Shown here one piece after another: positions 16,798 through 25,341 of a stretch of DNA of 64,000 nucleotides (within the stretch, counting starts at the first letter, position 1; each line of letters begins with the position of its first letter). A program made the position numbers and the translations under genes. The notes beneath the pieces were generated by a model that saw only the letters and a list, made by a program, of their open reading frames with translations, was not told the DNA's origin and did not search any database. Origin of the DNA: an uncultured Oscillibacter sp. Its GTDB lineage: Bacteria; Bacillota; Clostridia; Oscillospirales; Oscillospiraceae. Location of the stretch: contig CAJKKQ010000005.1 of assembly GCA_905200545.1 (NCBI GenBank), positions 79,375-143,374 on the forward strand, given 5' to 3'.

Positions 16798-17940
16798 TTA
16801 TTCCTTTGCGGTTCCACGCTGCTCGGCAATGGCCTGACGGAACATCTCCTCCGTCTGGAGGATGGAGTTTTCCAGGCTGTACTGGTCGGCGTGGTCAGCA
16901 TAGCGGTGTTCCATCTCCACCCGCTCCTGGGGATGTTCGATCCAGTAGTCGATGCGCTCCGCCAGGGCGTCGCTGTCCCCGGCCGGGAAGAGGCTCCGCT
17001 CATCCAGGGCAAACTGGGGGGTGGCGGAGCGGGGCGAGTCGGCGATCACCGGCACCAGACCGCAGGCAAAGGCCTCCATACAGCTCATGGCCTCGATCTC
17101 CGCGTCGGAGGTGTGGACATACAGATCCGCCATGTGCAAGAGCTCAATGAGCCGCTTGGGCTCGAAAAAGTCCATGACGATGGGGTTGGGGAGCTTCTCC
17201 GCCAGGCGGCGGTACTTCTTCTCCAGGGGTCCCTTGCCCGGGAGGATCACCTGGATCTCCTTGGCGTGGCGGCACTTGGCCGCCGCCTCGATGAGGACGT
17301 CCTGGCGCTTTTCCCCGGCGTACCGGCCCACCATCAGCACGTTGAAAAAGCCCTCCATCCACGGCTCCTTGGGGCGCTTTTCATAGAAATACTCCGGGCT
17401 GATGCCGTTGGAGATCACATGGAGCTGGGCGGTGTAGCCGTGGTCGCGCAGCTGCTGGGCGATCATGTTGCTGGGGCAGTGGATGTGGGTGAAGCGGTTG
17501 AAAAAGCTGTCCCGGAAGCGGTTATAAACGAAGTCGTTGACCCGGCGGCTGTTGCCCAGGTGCAGGGTGAAGGTGATGTTCTCCGGCTGGCAGTGGAAAG
17601 CCGCCGTGTGGGGAATGCCCAGCTTTTCCACATGCTTGAGGCCCATGACCCCCAGGGGGGAGGGCATCATGAAGTGCACCACGTCCGCCCAGGCTGCCGC
17701 CTTTTCAAAAACATGGCGGTTGGGGATGGCCAGGCGCATGCCCTGGCTGGTGATGAGGTGCTCCACAATGGGGAAAAACTTCATCTGGCGCACGGCGTAT
17801 TTATAGTCCGCAGGCTTTCCCGTAGCAATGACCCGCACCTGGTTGCCGTGGGCCTGGAGTGCCTGGGCAAACCGCCGGGCGCTGATGGTAGTGCCGTTAT
17901 TGGCGTCGTCAAACTGGTCGATGACCAACACGATCTTCAT
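16798..17940 (-). CDS. GT4-family glycosyltransferase
   Basis: 380 residues, GT-B fold. The N-terminal Rossmann half begins MKIVLVIDQFDDANNGTTI; the C-terminal half carries VLMVGRYAGEKRQDVLIEA, VILPGKGPLEKKY and the E-x7-E nucleotide-sugar motif within EAMSCMEAFACGLVPVIAD. Members include diacylglycerol alpha-glucosyltransferases and mannosyltransferases; a membrane-lipid acceptor is plausible but not shown. The gene follows the TSCPD gene by 49 bases in the same direction and ends at its own terminator. Confidence 0.9.
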   Translation of the reverse strand: MKIVLVIDQFDDANNGTTISARRFAQALQAHGNQVRVIATGKPADYKYAVRQMKFFPIVEHLITSQGMRLAIPNRHVFEKAAAWADVVHFMMPSPLGVMGLKHVEKLGIPHTAAFHCQPENITFTLHLGNSRRVNDFVYNRFRDSFFNRFTHIHCPSNMIAQQLRDHGYTAQLHVISNGISPEYFYEKRPKEPWMEGFFNVLMVGRYAGEKRQDVLIEAAAKCRHAKEIQVILPGKGPLEKKYRRLAEKLPNPIVMDFFEPKRLIELLHMADLYVHTSDAEIEAMSCMEAFACGLVPVIADSPRSATPQFALDERSLFPAGDSDALAERIDYWIEHPQERVEMEHRYADHADQYSLENSILQTEEMFRQAIAEQRGTAKE

Positions 17941-17989
17941 AGGATCAAACCGCCTCTCCCTCTCTTTGCAGCGCTTGCATCCGGAGCCT

Positions 17990-18253
17990 TCAGCTCCGGG
18001 CCTCCTGTTCCAGGGCCTTCTCCAGTCCCCGGGCGAACTGATCCGGGCAGGAGGTGGCCTTGAAGCCGCAGCGGATCCCCTTGAGGCGGCGGATGGCCTC
18101 CTGGGCGGGCATCCCCTGCACCAGCGTGGCAATGCCCTGGAGGTTGCCGCTGCAGCCTCCCAGCACGTCCAGCTTGCGGATGATGCCCTGCTCGTCCACA
18201 TCTACCTGCATTTCCTGAGAGCAGACCCCCTGGGGACGGAATGTATATACCAT
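17990..18253 (-). CDS. TSCPD-domain protein
   Basis: 87 residues. The protein is a single TSCPD domain, named for the motif seen here as ATSCPDQFA near the C-terminus. Further Cys residues at GVCSQ, GGCSGN and IRCGF fit a metal- or nucleotide-related zinc-binding domain that is also found at the C-terminus of some ribonucleotide reductases. Stand-alone members have no proven function. The ATG has AAGGAG upstream. It may be co-transcribed with the glycosyltransferase gene. Confidence 0.88.
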   Translation of the reverse strand: MVYTFRPQGVCSQEMQVDVDEQGIIRKLDVLGGCSGNLQGIATLVQGMPAQEAIRRLKGIRCGFKATSCPDQFARGLEKALEQEARS

Positions 18254-18298
18254 GGTATTCTTCTCCTTTTTTCTGTAAACTTCCAGGCCGAAAAGCAG

Positions 18299-18361
18299 CG
18301 TGCCGAAGAGCTTTCGGCACGCCCGCAGCCATACCGGCGCCCGGGGGGCAGCCCCGGCGCC
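18299..18361 (-). other. Two consecutive hairpins upstream of the TSCPD gene
   Basis: GCGTGCCGAA-GAGC-TTTCGGCACGC (18299-18322) and a second GC-rich stem (about 18336-18361, GGCGCC-CGGGG / CCCCG-GCGCC) lie between spo0A and the TSCPD start. Neither is followed by a T tract. They may form a structured 5' leader. Confidence 0.4.
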
Positions 18362-18398
18362 GGGTCAATTTCAGTATTTTAGAATACCATGTTCCGTC

Positions 18399-18432
18399 AA
18401 AAAAGGCAAGCGCCGGTTTTGCCCGGCGCTTG
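18399..18432 (-). terminator. Terminator of spo0A
   Basis: Stem CAAGCGCCGG / CCGGCGCTTG; on the minus strand it is followed by CCTTTTTTTG. It lies about 30 bases after the spo0A stop. Confidence 0.9.
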
Positions 18433-18462
18433 AAACTAACAGGATCTTAACCAGTCTCCATC

Positions 18463-19230
18463 TCAGGCCTGGCGCCCGGACTGCATCCGCTGCTCCAGCA
18501 CCAGCCGGTCGGCGATCATGGCGATGAATTCGGAGTTGGTGGGCTTGCCCTTGGCGTTGGAGACGGTATAGCCGAAGAACTTCTGCAGCGTCTCCAGGTC
18601 ACCCCGGTCCCAGGCCACTTCGATGGCGTGGCGGATGGCCCGCTCCACCCTGGAGGGTGTGGTGCCGAAGCGCTTGGCCACCTCCGGATAGAGGACCTTG
18701 GTCACAGCGTTGATGACCTCCATATTGCCCACGGTGATGATGATGGCCTCCCGCAGGTACTGATAGCCCTTGATATGGGCGGGCACGCCGATCTCATGAA
18801 TGATGGACGTCACCAGATTTTTCAGCTCCGCGGGGGACTGAACCGGCTCCGGCGCCCGGCCCACCGCCGCGTGCATCCGCTCCAGCAGGGCCTCCGCCGT
18901 GCAGGGCTTGGTGAGGAAGTAATACGCGCCCAGATCCCGGGCCTCCGCCACCACCCGCTCGTTGCAGAAGGCGGAGAGCAGCAGCACCTGGGGCGGCTGC
19001 CCCTCCCGAAGCTCCAGCTCCTTCATGACCCCCAGGCCGTCCAGCCCGGGAAGCACGGTATCCATCACCACCAGGTCCGGTTTTTCCTGCCGGATCCTGC
19101 GCAGGGCCTCCGCGCCGTCCCCCACGGCGCCTATGACGGTAAACGCCTCGTCCCCGTCGATGGCCTCCTGCAGCATCGTACGAAATTCCTCATTGGCATC
19201 TGCCAGAAATACCCGTTTCCTGTTGTCCAT
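18463..19230 (-). CDS. spo0A: Sporulation master regulator Spo0A
   Basis: 255 residues. An N-terminal receiver ([11 protein letters not shown], phospho-acceptor Asp in [12 protein letters not shown], Lys in YFLTKPCT) is joined to the Spo0A effector domain ([49 protein letters not shown]). Phosphorylated Spo0A binds TGTCGAA boxes and starts sporulation. spoIVB lies immediately upstream, the order conserved across endospore formers. A perfect 0A box lies about 160 bases upstream of the ATG, suggesting self-control. Confidence 0.98.
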   Translation of the reverse strand: MDNRKRVFLADANEEFRTMLQEAIDGDEAFTVIGAVGDGAEALRRIRQEKPDLVVMDTVLPGLDGLGVMKELELREGQPPQVLLLSAFCNERVVAEARDLGAYYFLTKPCTAEALLERMHAAVGRAPEPVQSPAELKNLVTSIIHEIGVPAHIKGYQYLREAIIITVGNMEVINAVTKVLYPEVAKRFGTTPSRVERAIRHAIEVAWDRGDLETLQKFFGYTVSNAKGKPTNSEFIAMIADRLVLEQRMQSGRQA

Positions 19231-19391
19231 ATCTTCCTATCCTTTTCCAAGATTTTAAGATTGACTGACGGGGGAACATGCACCATCCCCCCATTGCGAC
19301 GGATTCATGAAGCTTCAAATCACGTTTTCTATAAATTACCATAAACGGACAGCCTTTGCAACGGGAAACTGTAAATTAATTCCAAAAATCA

Positions 19392-19398
19392 TTCGACA
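19392..19398 (-). promoter_or_regulatory. 0A box upstream of spo0A
   Basis: TGTCGAA on the minus strand, an exact match to the Spo0A box. It lies in the 286-base gap between spoIVB and spo0A, an AT-rich stretch that must hold the spo0A promoter. A TTGACA (about 19465-19470, minus) is present, but no well-spaced -10 was settled. Confidence 0.65.
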
Positions 19399-19481
19399 TA
19401 TTTCTTGATTTATCCGTCTTTTTCTGTATTGTAACCGTTTTTATCACATATTTATCCGAAAAAAATGTCAAATTTATGGAC

Positions 19482-19509
19482 ACACCTGGGAACAAATGTT
19501 CCCAGGTGT
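19482..19509 (-). terminator. Hairpin after spoIVB
   Basis: A perfect 13-base inverted repeat (ACACCTGGGAACA / TGTTCCCAGGTGT) starts 8 bases after the spoIVB stop. The following T tract is weak, so read-through into spo0A is possible. Confidence 0.65.
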
Positions 19510-19516
19510 CCGCCTC

Positions 19517-20578
19517 TTATGCCGCCGGATTACCGGTCAAACCGCCGGCGGAGAGCATAGTTTCAAGGAAAATTCCATATCCTTTGGTAGGATCGTTCAG
19601 CAAAACATGGGTCACAGCGCCCACAAATTTTCCGTTTTGCAGAATGGGGCTGCCGGACATGCCCTGGACGATGCCGCCGGTGATCTCCAGCAGCTCCGGG
19701 TCGGTGACGGAGATCAGCATTTCCCGGCCGTCCCCGTTATCTAGCAGCTTGAGGATCTCGATGTCGTATTCCTTCACCTGATCCCCCTCCACATTGGCAA
19801 GAATTGTGGCAGCGCCGGTCTGCACCTCGTCAGGAGACGCCACCGGCATGGGCTCTCCCAGCTCCTCCAGCTCCCCGCCGGCGGCCATGGTGCCGAAGAT
19901 GCCGGCGGTGGTATTGGCGCTGAGCTGGCCCAGCTCGCAGGTCAGATCAAAGTCCCCCCGCAGTTCGCCCGCCTGGCCCACGGTACCGGGATTCACCGCT
20001 TTTACCGTGGAGGGCAGCACAGAGCCGGAGGCAAAGGGCATCAGAAGGGCTGTATCCGTATCGGTGATGCCGTGGCCCAGGGCGCCGAAGGCCCCGGTCT
20101 CGGGATCGTAGAAGGTGACGGTGCCGATGCCCGCCATGGAGTCTCGGATCCAGGCACCGATGGCGTAAGCGCCCTGTTCATTCTGTTCCGGCGCCACCGA
20201 AAGCGTTAGATTCTGTCCGTCCCGGCGCACCTGCAGGTCTGTGGACGCATCCTGGTTCTCCTGCAGCAGGGACTGGAACTGCTCCGTGGACTCCACGCCC
20301 ACGCCGCCGCAGCGGACAATGACGTCTCCGGTCTGCAAGCCGCAGTCCCGGGCGGGGGTATCCCCCTCAGTGAGCTTCACCACCAGAACGCCTCTGGAAA
20401 ACAATTTAATGCCCACCGTGTGGCCCACCGGAACCAACATCTTTGTGGAAGCGGATTGCCCGGCGTCCGCGCTCACGTCGGCCGCCCGGGCCGGCATGGA
20501 GGCGCACAGCGCCAGGGCCAGAAGGACTGCCGCGCCGCCCCGCAGCAGTCCCCGCGCTTTTTGAAAAATTTCATACAT
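19517..20578 (-). CDS. spoIVB: SpoIVB serine peptidase
   Basis: 353 residues from ATG 20578 with AAGGGGTGG upstream. An N-terminal signal anchor (about 13-32) is followed by a PDZ domain (LFSRGVLVVKL, CGLQTGDVIVRCGGV) and an S55-family peptidase domain, with GALGHGI carrying the catalytic His and GMSGSPIL the Ser. SpoIVB is secreted from the forespore and cleaves SpoIVFA to trigger pro-sigma-K processing. It lies between ftsZ and spo0A; the linkage to spo0A is the classical one. Confidence 0.96.
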   Translation of the reverse strand: MYEIFQKARGLLRGGAAVLLALALCASMPARAADVSADAGQSASTKMLVPVGHTVGIKLFSRGVLVVKLTEGDTPARDCGLQTGDVIVRCGGVGVESTEQFQSLLQENQDASTDLQVRRDGQNLTLSVAPEQNEQGAYAIGAWIRDSMAGIGTVTFYDPETGAFGALGHGITDTDTALLMPFASGSVLPSTVKAVNPGTVGQAGELRGDFDLTCELGQLSANTTAGIFGTMAAGGELEELGEPMPVASPDEVQTGAATILANVEGDQVKEYDIEILKLLDNGDGREMLISVTDPELLEITGGIVQGMSGSPILQNGKFVGAVTHVLLNDPTKGYGIFLETMLSAGGLTGNPAA

Positions 20579-20727
20579 GGAACCACCCCTTTCCAAATAA
20601 CAGCCGGCAGTCGCTCTCACGTGCCGGCGTGATTATCCTCTGCGGAAAGGCGCCGTTCCACCCATGCAAAAACCTCCAGCGAACCCATGGCAGTCTCTGG
20701 CGGATGGCCAGGTTTGGGGCATGAAAA

Positions 20728-20758
20728 AGACCCCGCAGGTAAAAACCCGCGGGGTCTT
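20728..20758 (-). terminator. Terminator of ftsZ
   Basis: Stem AAGACCCCGC / GCGGGGTCTT a few bases after the ftsZ stop, between ftsZ and spoIVB. The minus strand continues TTTTTCATG. Confidence 0.8.
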
Positions 20759-20768
20759 CCAAAAATTT

Positions 20769-21890
20769 TTAATCGCGCTTGTTGAAGATCTTGAAGATCT
20801 CCTCAAAGGGGTCATCCTCCGCCTCCTGGGGCTTGACCTCCTCGGCATCCAGGGGCACGGGCTCCGGCACGGCGGAACCGTGGCCCTGCTGTGCCTGCTC
20901 GCCGCCTGCCTTGGGCAGGGTGGTGGAAGCGGGTGTCTTGTCGAAGCCGGTGGCAATAACGGTGACCCGGATCTCGTCGTCCATGGTCTCGTCGAAGGTG
21001 GCACCGAAGATGGTGAGGGCATCGGGATGTACCGCCGCCTGCACCAGGGAGGCAGCCTGCTCCACTTCCTCCAATCCGATATCCATGGAGCCGGTGACGT
21101 TGATGAGGACGCCCTTGGCTCCCTCGATGGAGGTCTCCAGCAGCGGGCTGGAGATGGCCATGCGGGCGGCCTCCTCGGCCTTGCCCTTGCCGGCAGCCCG
21201 GCCCACGCCCATGTGGGCCATGCCGGCGTTTTTCATGATGGCGGTGACGTCGGCAAAGTCCAGGTTGATGAAGCCGGTGTCCCGGATCAGGTCGGAGATG
21301 GACTGCACCGCCTGGCGCAGCACATCGTCGGCAATCTCAAAGGCATTGGCAAAGGTGATCTTCTGATCGGTGGCGTGCTTGAGGCGCTCATTGGGGATGA
21401 TGACCAGGGAGTCCACCTTGTCCTTGAGCTCGGCAATGCCGGCCTCCGCCTGCTGCATGCGGCGGCGGCCCTCAAAGCCGAAGGGCTTGGTGACCACGGC
21501 CACCGTGAGGATATCCATTTCCTTGGCGATCTCCGCCACAATGGGCGCGCCGCCGGTGCCGGTGCCGCCGCCCATGCCGGCGGTGATGAACACCATATCG
21601 GTATCCTCCAGGGCCTTGGCGATCTGGTTGCGGCTCTCCTCGGCGGACTTGCGGCCCACCTCGGGATCGGAGCCGGCGCCCTGTCCGTGGGTAAGCTTTT
21701 CACCGATCTGGATCTTATAGGTGGCGCTGGACACGTTCAGCGCCTGCTTGTCGGTATTCACCGCCACAAACTCCACGCCCTTGGTCCCAGAGCGAACCAT
21801 GCGGTTGACGACGTTGTTGCCGCCGCCGCCCACGCCGATGACTTTAATATTGACAACGGTATCGGGACCGGTCTCCAATCCAAATGCCAT
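20769..21890 (-). CDS. ftsZ: Cell division GTPase FtsZ
   Basis: 373 residues from ATG 21890, preceded by AGGAGG. The tubulin-like GTPase domain shows [17 protein letters not shown], the signature [12 protein letters not shown], and the T7 loop region [12 protein letters not shown] short variable linker ends in a C-terminal [14 protein letters not shown] tail. It polymerises into the Z ring. ftsA is not in the cluster. A sigma-A promoter in the gap after ftsQ and a terminator after the stop make it an independent transcription unit. Confidence 0.98.
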   Translation of the reverse strand: MAFGLETGPDTVVNIKVIGVGGGGNNVVNRMVRSGTKGVEFVAVNTDKQALNVSSATYKIQIGEKLTHGQGAGSDPEVGRKSAEESRNQIAKALEDTDMVFITAGMGGGTGTGGAPIVAEIAKEMDILTVAVVTKPFGFEGRRRMQQAEAGIAELKDKVDSLVIIPNERLKHATDQKITFANAFEIADDVLRQAVQSISDLIRDTGFINLDFADVTAIMKNAGMAHMGVGRAAGKGKAEEAARMAISSPLLETSIEGAKGVLINVTGSMDIGLEEVEQAASLVQAAVHPDALTIFGATFDETMDDEIRVTVIATGFDKTPASTTLPKAGGEQAQQGHGSAVPEPVPLDAEEVKPQEAEDDPFEEIFKIFNKRD

Positions 21891-21974
21891 AGTGGTGCCT
21901 CCTACTATCATTTGTGCAAAGGGGCGCCGCCGCCCCTGAAATTTCGCAAGATGCTGTGGTTGCGGATTTAGTTT

Positions 21975-22003
21975 ATTGTATGACACTTTTCCGTCACGGT
22001 CAA
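21975..22003 (-). promoter_or_regulatory. Sigma-A promoter of ftsZ
   Basis: Minus strand: -35 TTGACC (22003-21998), a 17-base spacer, -10 TACAAT (21980-21975). It leaves an 85-base leader before the ATG. Confidence 0.75.
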
Positions 22004-22075
22004 GGGCTCCGGCGGGTTTTCCACGGGTTTTTTACAAAGAATCTCCCCGCCCCTCAGGGGAAGCGCCCCCGTCCG

Positions 22076-22834
22076 TCAATTTCCGATAAAATGCACGCTG
22101 CCGTCGTCCCAGGTCAGCTCGATGGTGCCCGTCTCGTTGGTCTCCAGTTTTTCGATGGTCTTGAGCAGAGCCCGGATGTCCCGGCTGTAGTCGGTGTGGT
22201 AGTGCATCTCCACCTGGAAGCGTCCGGCGTAGTCCATGGTCAGGACATCCGCCTCTCCCAGATGCACGGCGTCCACCTGGTCCATCAGCCCCTCCTGATC
22301 CAGCTGGCCCAGCAGCGAGAGCAGACTCTCCTGCTTTCTGGCGTACTCCGTCCCCAAAGCCAGGGAGCTCCCCACGGAGGGGGAGAGCAGGGTGCAGCCG
22401 TCGATGATGGGATACTGGTCGGCAGCGGCGGCGGCCTTGCGGTCCACGATCTTGCCGGTGGGGCTCACCAGCCAGGCGTTATTCTCCTGCACCACCGCCA
22501 GCACGGCGGAGCACTCCTGTACCTCCACCAGCAGCGTGTCCGGCAGCTTGCGATTGATGCGGATGGTCTCGATATAGGGCAGCTCCCCGATGATCTGGTT
22601 GGCCACGTCGTACTTATTGAGCAAAAACAGATTGTCGCCGGTCTGGATGCCGGAGGCGTCCAGAATCTGCTGCTGGGTATAGCGCTGCTGCCCTGACACC
22701 ACCACGGTGTTCACCCGGAAAAAGAGGGTCAGGGCCGCCACGATGGCACCGCAGATCACCAGCATGGACAGCAGCTTATAGAGGAAGCTGAGGCTCCCTC
22801 TTCTGCGCCGTCCGGAATGTCTGCGTCTTGCCAT
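22076..22834 (-). CDS. ftsQ: Cell division protein FtsQ/DivIB
   Basis: 252 residues. A basic N-terminal tail (RRRHSGRRRRGS), one membrane segment (about 18-38), a POTRA domain starting VNTVVVSGQQRYTQQQI with LPYIETIRINRKLPDTLLVEV, and a beta domain. It bridges FtsL and FtsB-like partners in the divisome outside the membrane. It lies 12 bases after murA and is the last gene of the long dcw transcript before the separate ftsZ unit. Confidence 0.92.
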   Translation of the reverse strand: MARRRHSGRRRRGSLSFLYKLLSMLVICGAIVAALTLFFRVNTVVVSGQQRYTQQQILDASGIQTGDNLFLLNKYDVANQIIGELPYIETIRINRKLPDTLLVEVQECSAVLAVVQENNAWLVSPTGKIVDRKAAAAADQYPIIDGCTLLSPSVGSSLALGTEYARKQESLLSLLGQLDQEGLMDQVDAVHLGEADVLTMDYAGRFQVEMHYHTDYSRDIRALLKTIEKLETNETGTIELTWDDGSVHFIGN

Positions 22835-22846
22835 GATCGTCTACTC

Positions 22847-24112
22847 CTAATTCTCGTCTGTTTCCTGGCGGATCACGTCCGCTCCCAGTGCCCGCAGGTC
22901 CCGGGCGATATCCTCATAGCCCCGGTCAATGTGGTGGAGAGCCCCCACCCGGGTGACGCCCTCCGCCCCCAGGGCCGCCACGCACAGCGCCGCACCGCCC
23001 CGCAGGTCCGTGGACCGCACGGAGGCCCCGTGGAGCACCGGCGTGCCGAAGACCACCGCCGTGGGGCCCGACACCCGGATCCGGGCGCCCATACGGGCCA
23101 TCTCATCCACATGGCGGTAGCGGCTCTCAAAGATCCGCTCTTCAAATACGCTCACGCCCCGGCAGCGCAGCAGCGCGGCCATCAGCACCGCCTGGGCGTC
23201 GGTGGGGAAGCCGGGATAGGGTGCCGTGCGCACAGGCCCAACGCCTCCCAGCCGTCCCCGGCAGCGGCAGGCGATTCCTCCGCCGTCTGCCGTGACGGTG
23301 CAGCCCGCCTGGCGTAGAAGGTCGGTGAGGGTGGCCAGGTGGTCTTCCCGGGCCCGGCGCAGGTACACCTCTCCTCCGGCAGCTCCCGCCGCGCAGAGAT
23401 AAGTAGCCGCTACGATGCGGTCGGGCATGCATCGGTAAGTACACCCGTGCATGGGCGCGCCCCCCTCCACCCGCACAGTGGAGCTGCCCGCTCCCCGGAC
23501 CCGGGCGCCGCAGGCGTTGAGGAAGTTCTGCAGATCCTCGATCTCCGGCTCCCGGGCGGCGTTGGAGATGACGGTGGTACCCTCTGCGGCGCAGCCCGCC
23601 AGCATCAGATTCTCCGTGGCCCCCACGGAGGGCAGGCCCAGCACGATCTCGCTTCCCCGCAGCCGGGGCGCCGTACAGTGGAGGAAGCCCCCCTCCTCCC
23701 GGATGGCCGCCCCCAGCTGCCTAAGGCCGTGCAAGTGCAGGTCGATGGGCCGGGGGCCCAGCTCGCAGCCGCCTGGGTAGCTGAGCTCCGCCCGGCCCCA
23801 CCGGCCCAGAACGGCTCCCAGAAAAATGGCGGAGGAGCGCATCCGGCGCATCAGCTCCTCGGAGATGGCACACCCGTCCATGGAGGCGGTGTCCACCACC
23901 AGACTGTCCCCCTCCCACCGGGCGATGCAGCCTAAGTACCGCAAGATGGCAATGGAGGCGTCCACATCCCGCAGCCGGGGGCAGCCCTCCAGCACCACCT
24001 GGCCTCTTGCCAGCAGTGTGGCCGCCAGGATGGGCAGCACGCTGTTCTTGGCGCCCTGGATGGGAACCTCCCCCTCCAGGGGGCGGCCGCCGGTGATCAA
24101 TAGCTCGCTCAT
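22847..24112 (-). CDS. murA: UDP-N-acetylglucosamine 1-carboxyvinyltransferase
   Basis: 421 residues from ATG 24112 after GGAGGGATCG. First committed step of peptidoglycan synthesis: transfers enolpyruvate from PEP to UDP-GlcNAc. IQGAKNSVLPILAATLL near the N-terminus and the active-site loop GGCELGPRPIDLHLHGL with the fosfomycin-target Cys are intact; FPTDAQAVLMAAL is also conserved. It is more divergent in its middle than typical MurA, and Firmicutes often hold a second copy, so whether this is the main one is unclear. It lies between murG and ftsQ. Confidence 0.95.
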   Translation of the reverse strand: MSELLITGGRPLEGEVPIQGAKNSVLPILAATLLARGQVVLEGCPRLRDVDASIAILRYLGCIARWEGDSLVVDTASMDGCAISEELMRRMRSSAIFLGAVLGRWGRAELSYPGGCELGPRPIDLHLHGLRQLGAAIREEGGFLHCTAPRLRGSEIVLGLPSVGATENLMLAGCAAEGTTVISNAAREPEIEDLQNFLNACGARVRGAGSSTVRVEGGAPMHGCTYRCMPDRIVAATYLCAAGAAGGEVYLRRAREDHLATLTDLLRQAGCTVTADGGGIACRCRGRLGGVGPVRTAPYPGFPTDAQAVLMAALLRCRGVSVFEERIFESRYRHVDEMARMGARIRVSGPTAVVFGTPVLHGASVRSTDLRGGAALCVAALGAEGVTRVGALHHIDRGYEDIARDLRALGADVIRQETDEN

Positions 24113-24173
24113 AACGATCCCTCCACGCAAGAATGGTTCAACAGTCCATCCTATGGAGGGAAAAGGCGTGTGG

Positions 24174-25319
24174 TTACCCGGAGATCTCCAGGATCAGCTG
24201 CAAAATCCGCTCCGCCGCGTCCCGGATCCCCAGGGAGGCCATGGCTGTTTCCATGGAAGAGCGCCGGGTTTCGTCATGGAGGATGCCGCAGGCGATCCGG
24301 AAGAGCTCCTGGCCGGAGGAATCCGCCTCCAGTACCACGGCGGCGCCCCCCGCCTGCTCCAGCACCCGGGCGTTTTTCTCCTGGTGGTTATTGGTGACGT
24401 AGGGAGAGGGCACCATCAGTGCCGGGACGCCCAGGGCCGTCAGCTCGCTGATGGTGGAGGCCCCCGCCCGGCAGATCACCAGATCCGCCGCCCGCATCAC
24501 CGGGGCCATGTCGTAGATATACTCCCGCAGTTCCAGGGCCGAATGGGCGGCAAGATCCACTCCCTTTTCCGCCAGCAGCTGCCGCATCATTTCATAACCG
24601 GAGGCTCCGGCGGCGTGGATGTGGTGGAAGGGCTCCCCCGCCGCCTCCAGCGCCAGGAAATCCGCCATCTGCCGGTTCATGCCGGAGGCCCCCAAAGAAC
24701 CCCAGAAGGAGACGATGAGGGGCCGGCCGTCGTCCAGGCCCAGCTTGCGCTTGGCCTCCTCTTTGGTGAGCTGGAAGAAGTCCTCCCGCACCGGCGTACC
24801 GGTGACGATGACCTTGTCCGGGTGGCGGTAAAAGGCCCGGCAGGCCTCAAAGCCCACCATGACCCGGTTTGCGTAGGGTTCCAGCATCCTGGTGGTGAGG
24901 CCGGGGACCATGTTGGACTCGTGGACCGCCGTGGGGATCCCGGCCTTGGCCGCCGCCTTCACCATCGGGTAGCTGGCGTAGCCGCCGGTACCGATGACGG
25001 CCCGGGGCTGAAATTCCTTCAAAATGGCCCGGGCCTCGTGAGGGGCCCGCACCAGATTGGCCGCGGAAATGAAGTTATGCCGGATCTCCGCCGGACGCAT
25101 GGAGCGGTGGAAGCTGGAAATATGGACCGTCTCAAAGGGGTAACCCGCCTTGGGCACCAGGTCCTTTTCCAGGCCCCGCTCCGCTCCCACGAACAAAAAC
25201 TCCGCCTCCGGATCCCGCTCCCCCAGAAGCTGGGCCAGGGCGATGGCGGGGTTCACATGCCCCGCCGTGCCGCCGCAGGTAAAGATCCAGCGGTGTGGAT
25301 TTCTCTCCAATGTTGCCAT
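24174..25319 (-). CDS. murG: MurG, lipid II-forming N-acetylglucosaminyltransferase
   Basis: 381 residues. GT28 fold: the N-terminal GGTAGHVNPAIALAQ loop, the middle VIGTGGYASYPMVKAA segment, and the UDP-GlcNAc site with CRAGASTISELTALGVPALMVP. It adds GlcNAc to lipid I on the inner membrane face. It lies 22 bases after ftsW and 61 before murA in the dcw cluster. Confidence 0.97.
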   Translation of the reverse strand: MATLERNPHRWIFTCGGTAGHVNPAIALAQLLGERDPEAEFLFVGAERGLEKDLVPKAGYPFETVHISSFHRSMRPAEIRHNFISAANLVRAPHEARAILKEFQPRAVIGTGGYASYPMVKAAAKAGIPTAVHESNMVPGLTTRMLEPYANRVMVGFEACRAFYRHPDKVIVTGTPVREDFFQLTKEEAKRKLGLDDGRPLIVSFWGSLGASGMNRQMADFLALEAAGEPFHHIHAAGASGYEMMRQLLAEKGVDLAAHSALELREYIYDMAPVMRAADLVICRAGASTISELTALGVPALMVPSPYVTNNHQEKNARVLEQAGGAAVVLEADSSGQELFRIACGILHDETRRSSMETAMASLGIRDAAERILQLILEISG

Positions 25320-25341
25320 GTCTCCCGTTCCTTTCCCGGCG

